Part shown: piece after piece, positions 27,420 to 28,151 of the stretch
How the letters are laid out: each line of letters starts with the position of its first letter
How positions within the stretch are numbered: the first letter of the stretch is position 1
Origin: a virus
Virus record (IMG/VR): IMGVR_UViG_3300025087_000263
Location: 1-28,151 of that record
Strand: one strand, 5' to 3'
DNA length: 28,151 nt
The notes under the pieces: model-generated
What the model was told of the DNA's origin: nothing
Databases searched by the model: none
The model's input: the letters and a program-made list of their open reading frames with translations, nothing else
Program-made: the position numbers and the translations under genes

Positions 27420-28151
27420 TCATCCTCCGACATTTTGTGTAGGAGGTTCATATTGAGAACAAGACCTAGAATGATACTTACCTGTTGTTCCACAGGTGCA
27501 GCCATTGGCAGAAACCCCAAAAGTCTTTTCAGCCTCTTGTACTATAGTTGGTTTACCCTCTAACCAGGGCTCTTCTTTGACCATTTCCTCAGCGGGAGTT
27601 TCACTTTGTTTGGCTACTACCTCCTTAACCTCATTTACAACTTCCGGATTAAATTGATCCATATCCTCTACATCTTGAGTGTAGAACTCTGACGCACCTG
27701 TAGCAATAAGCATCGCTCCAACAAATGCTCTTTTTTGAGCCATTTTTTGAATGGTATTTTTAAGTCCGAAAATATCGGGGTTTTGGATGCGGTAAAGTGT
27801 CCCGCCTATTTCCCATGCGTCTAATTCTTTTCCGGATCTGGTAGATTTTGTAATCTTTTTAGCGGTCCCGTTTTCTATAGCGTCTTTAAACTTCTGCCAA
27901 TACTCTGCCGGTTTGCCATACTGCCCTTGCGTTTCAGCTTTATCTACCGCAAAGTCAAACTCAGAGATAGTGCCGGATCTAACCTTTAAGGTAGCTTTAT
28001 CCGTATCTTCCGGCAGCTCATCCTCTTTAACCCACAAGTATCTGGTTTTTGGCTCCCAGGAATTGAAAGACCCCTCACATTGGGCGATAATCTGTCCCTG
28101 TTTTGTCTTAACTGTTGCCTTATAGGTGTAGTCAATGTATCCGGTTTCAAA
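27420..28151 (-). CDS. Phage recombination/ssDNA-binding-type protein, 5' end beyond window
   Basis: The frame is open to the last base of the window, giving 243 codons, so the true start lies outside. A central block reads GLKNTIQKMAQKRAFVGAMLIATGASEFYTQDVEDM, matching an 'NTxxKMAxKRAxVxAxLxxTxASxxFTQDxED' signature seen in phage proteins linked to recombination or ssDNA annealing. The C-terminus holds C-T-C and a later Cys (NGCTCGTTGKYHSRSC), perhaps a zinc site. The role in annealing or replication is inferred from that signature; the family name is not certain. Confidence 0.6.
   Translation of the reverse strand, partial: FETGYIDYTYKATVKTKQGQIIAQCEGSFNSWEPKTRYLWVKEDELPEDTDKATLKVRSGTISEFDFAVDKAETQGQYGKPAEYWQKFKDAIENGTAKKITKSTRSGKELDAWEIGGTLYRIQNPDIFGLKNTIQKMAQKRAFVGAMLIATGASEFYTQDVEDMDQFNPEVVNEVKEVVAKQSETPAEEMVKEEPWLEGKPTIVQEAEKTFGVSANGCTCGTTGKYHSRSCSQYEPPTQNVGG

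Noticed and set aside
1-28151. tRNA or rRNA genes, integrase or attachment site
   Set aside because: No cloverleaf with conserved T-loop, no rRNA sequence and no recombinase motif were seen on either strand.

Overview
The window is part of a tailed double-stranded DNA phage (or prophage) genome. Every gene I can support is on the minus strand, so it reads from right to left. The evidence is a terminase large subunit with both ATPase and nuclease motifs, a large portal, a scaffold directly before an HK97-fold-type coat protein, a head-tail adaptor and several beta-rich tail or fibre proteins. The long portal (about 680 aa), the adaptor/nozzle-like pair and the absence of a tape measure, tail tube or tail terminator suggest a podovirus-like particle, but the genome is incomplete here. 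DNA is AT-rich and uses the standard code (TAA, TAG and TGA all act as stops). No integrase, tRNA, rRNA or CRISPR array was seen. The host cannot be assigned; strong sigma70-type promoters and some perfect Shine-Dalgarno sites show a bacterial host.

Layout in transcription order. (1) 28151-22600, replication/accessory and lysis region: a 5'-truncated recombination-type protein, a protein with 21 copies of an 8-residue repeat, a run of tiny overlapping genes including two membrane microproteins, a membrane-anchored lytic transglycosylase-like enzyme, small zinc-binding proteins, a cytosine-C5 DNA methyltransferase-like protein and a truncated HNH-AP2 endonuclease. (2) 22564-22490, a noncoding stretch with three consecutive hairpins. 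(3) 22423-16766, a unit opening with a phage GroES-GroEL pair, then small genes (one with a SEC-C zinc motif), TerS, TerL and a zinc-ribbon protein. (4) 16758-12314, portal, scaffold and small proteins with two HNH endonuclease genes inserted. (5) 12216-8414, coat protein, decoration-like protein, a DnaJ-type zinc microprotein behind an attenuator-like hairpin, a beta-helix protein and virion proteins. (6) 8360-1, small proteins, a C2H2 zinc-finger protein, a coiled-coil protein, fibre-like proteins, adaptor, a 616-aa tail/neck protein, a 43-aa membrane microprotein and the start of a further fibre-like protein.

The most striking feature is regulatory. Six gene groups (GroES, portal, coat, the 8360 unit, the 6426 fibre and the 3488 adaptor) start from a TATAAT box followed 7-8 nt later by the same 12-mer family, TAGGAATTTACC, which would form the 5' end of each mRNA. 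Four of these have a GC-rich hairpin with a T-tract between the predicted transcription start and the start codon. Five promoters (GroES, one HNH, scaffold, coat, the 8360 unit) have a -35 box exactly 18 bp from TATAAT. Within units, genes are joined by ATGA overlaps or by a recurrent TAATATG stop-start junction (seven exact copies). The phage chaperonin is therefore wired like a virion gene, and transcription seems to be set by a family of related leader cassettes.
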